Shown in pieces: positions 63,877 to 64,000 of a stretch of 64,000 bases of DNA. Within the stretch, counting starts at the first letter, position 1, and each line of letters starts with the position of its first letter. Under the pieces are notes generated by a model that did no database searches, had not been told where the DNA came from, and worked only from the letters and a program-made list of their open reading frames with translations. Source of the DNA: Achromobacter arsenitoxydans SY8 (lineage in GTDB: Bacteria; Pseudomonadota; Gammaproteobacteria; Burkholderiales; Burkholderiaceae_B); the NCBI RefSeq assembly GCF_000236785.1, contig NZ_AGUF01000056.1, forward strand, positions 1 to 64,000, read 5' to 3'. A program made the translations under genes and the position numbers.

Positions 63877-64000
63877 ATGACCCAGGATGTCGCGTCCGCG
63901 GCCGTGCCGCGCTTGACCTCGCTTTCCCATGGCGGCGGCTGTGGCTGCAAGATAGCGCCCGGCGTGCTGTCGGCGCTGCTGGCCCGATTCGGGCCGGCGG
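63877..64000 (+). CDS. selD: Selenophosphate synthetase, 5' part (runs off the window)
   Basis: The first 41 codons of a selD-type gene: MTQDVASAAVPRLTSLSHGG then GCGCKIAPGVLSALL. The active-site motif C-G-C-K occurs as Cys-Lys, not Sec-Lys, so the enzyme itself does not need selenocysteine. It makes selenophosphate from selenide and ATP for SelA. The start at 63877 has CGGAG upstream. It is divergent from the transglutaminase gene and near the rest of the sel locus. Confidence 0.93.
   Translation, partial: MTQDVASAAVPRLTSLSHGGGCGCKIAPGVLSALLARFGPA

Overview
The window is high-GC, densely coded chromosomal DNA. The gene families, a full selenocysteine locus and a Csu-type fimbrial operon next to amino-acid catabolism suggest a betaproteobacterium of the Achromobacter/Bordetella (Alcaligenaceae) type. 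This rests on gene content and base composition only; no 16S or database search was possible. I see no insertion sequences, phage genes or CRISPR array. The last gene (selD) runs off the right edge.

Layout. 0.2-15.1 kb: a CSS-motif/EAL c-di-GMP phosphodiesterase, a WYL regulator facing a catalytically degenerate Sir2 protein, a large RecB-like nuclease/SF1 helicase fusion, a PAS-PAS-GGDEF-EAL protein, a membrane GTPase, a surface-glycan gene pair, and frmR-frmA for formaldehyde detoxification. 15.2-22.8 kb: a histidine-utilisation operon (hutC, hutD, hutU, hutH, a permease, hutI) with a HutC-type palindrome before hutU and no hutG or hutF in the window. 22.8-26 kb: a chemoreceptor and an MFS exporter. 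26.4-31.1 kb: a minimal four-gene archaic (Csu-type) chaperone-usher operon. 31.1-35.8 kb: a 'Gcr'-family membrane protein, an MFS_3 transporter with a C-terminal soluble domain, and small proteins.

36.0-44.3 kb is the most unusual part. It has two operons around a GntR/FCD regulator. The first encodes a haem-oxygenase-like di-iron oxidase (HDO) with all six predicted iron ligands, two [2Fe-2S] ferredoxins and an unrecognised 108-aa protein. The second encodes an NAD(P)-aldehyde dehydrogenase, a GlcG/HbpS protein and a ferredoxin-type reductase. A permease and a TauE/SafE protein complete the set. The two operon promoters share an identical 14-bp sequence (35944 and 41224), and related GTATAC sites lie before the other genes. 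I read this as one regulon for uptake, reductase/ferredoxin-driven oxygenation and aldehyde oxidation of an unknown substrate.

44.3-52.5 kb: universal stress protein, DUF3300/DUF2950 pair, a YVTN-propeller/deacetylase/fatty-acid-hydroxylase-superfamily operon, a thioesterase and a DUF1254/DUF1214 protein. 52.8-64.0 kb: a formate dehydrogenase-N type operon with an in-frame UGA selenocysteine codon and SECIS hairpin (fdnG, fdnH, fdnI), fdhE, selA, selB and tRNA-Sec, then a TlpA-like/transglutaminase pair on the other strand and the start of selD. The enzyme and nearly its whole selenocysteine machinery therefore lie within about 11 kb.
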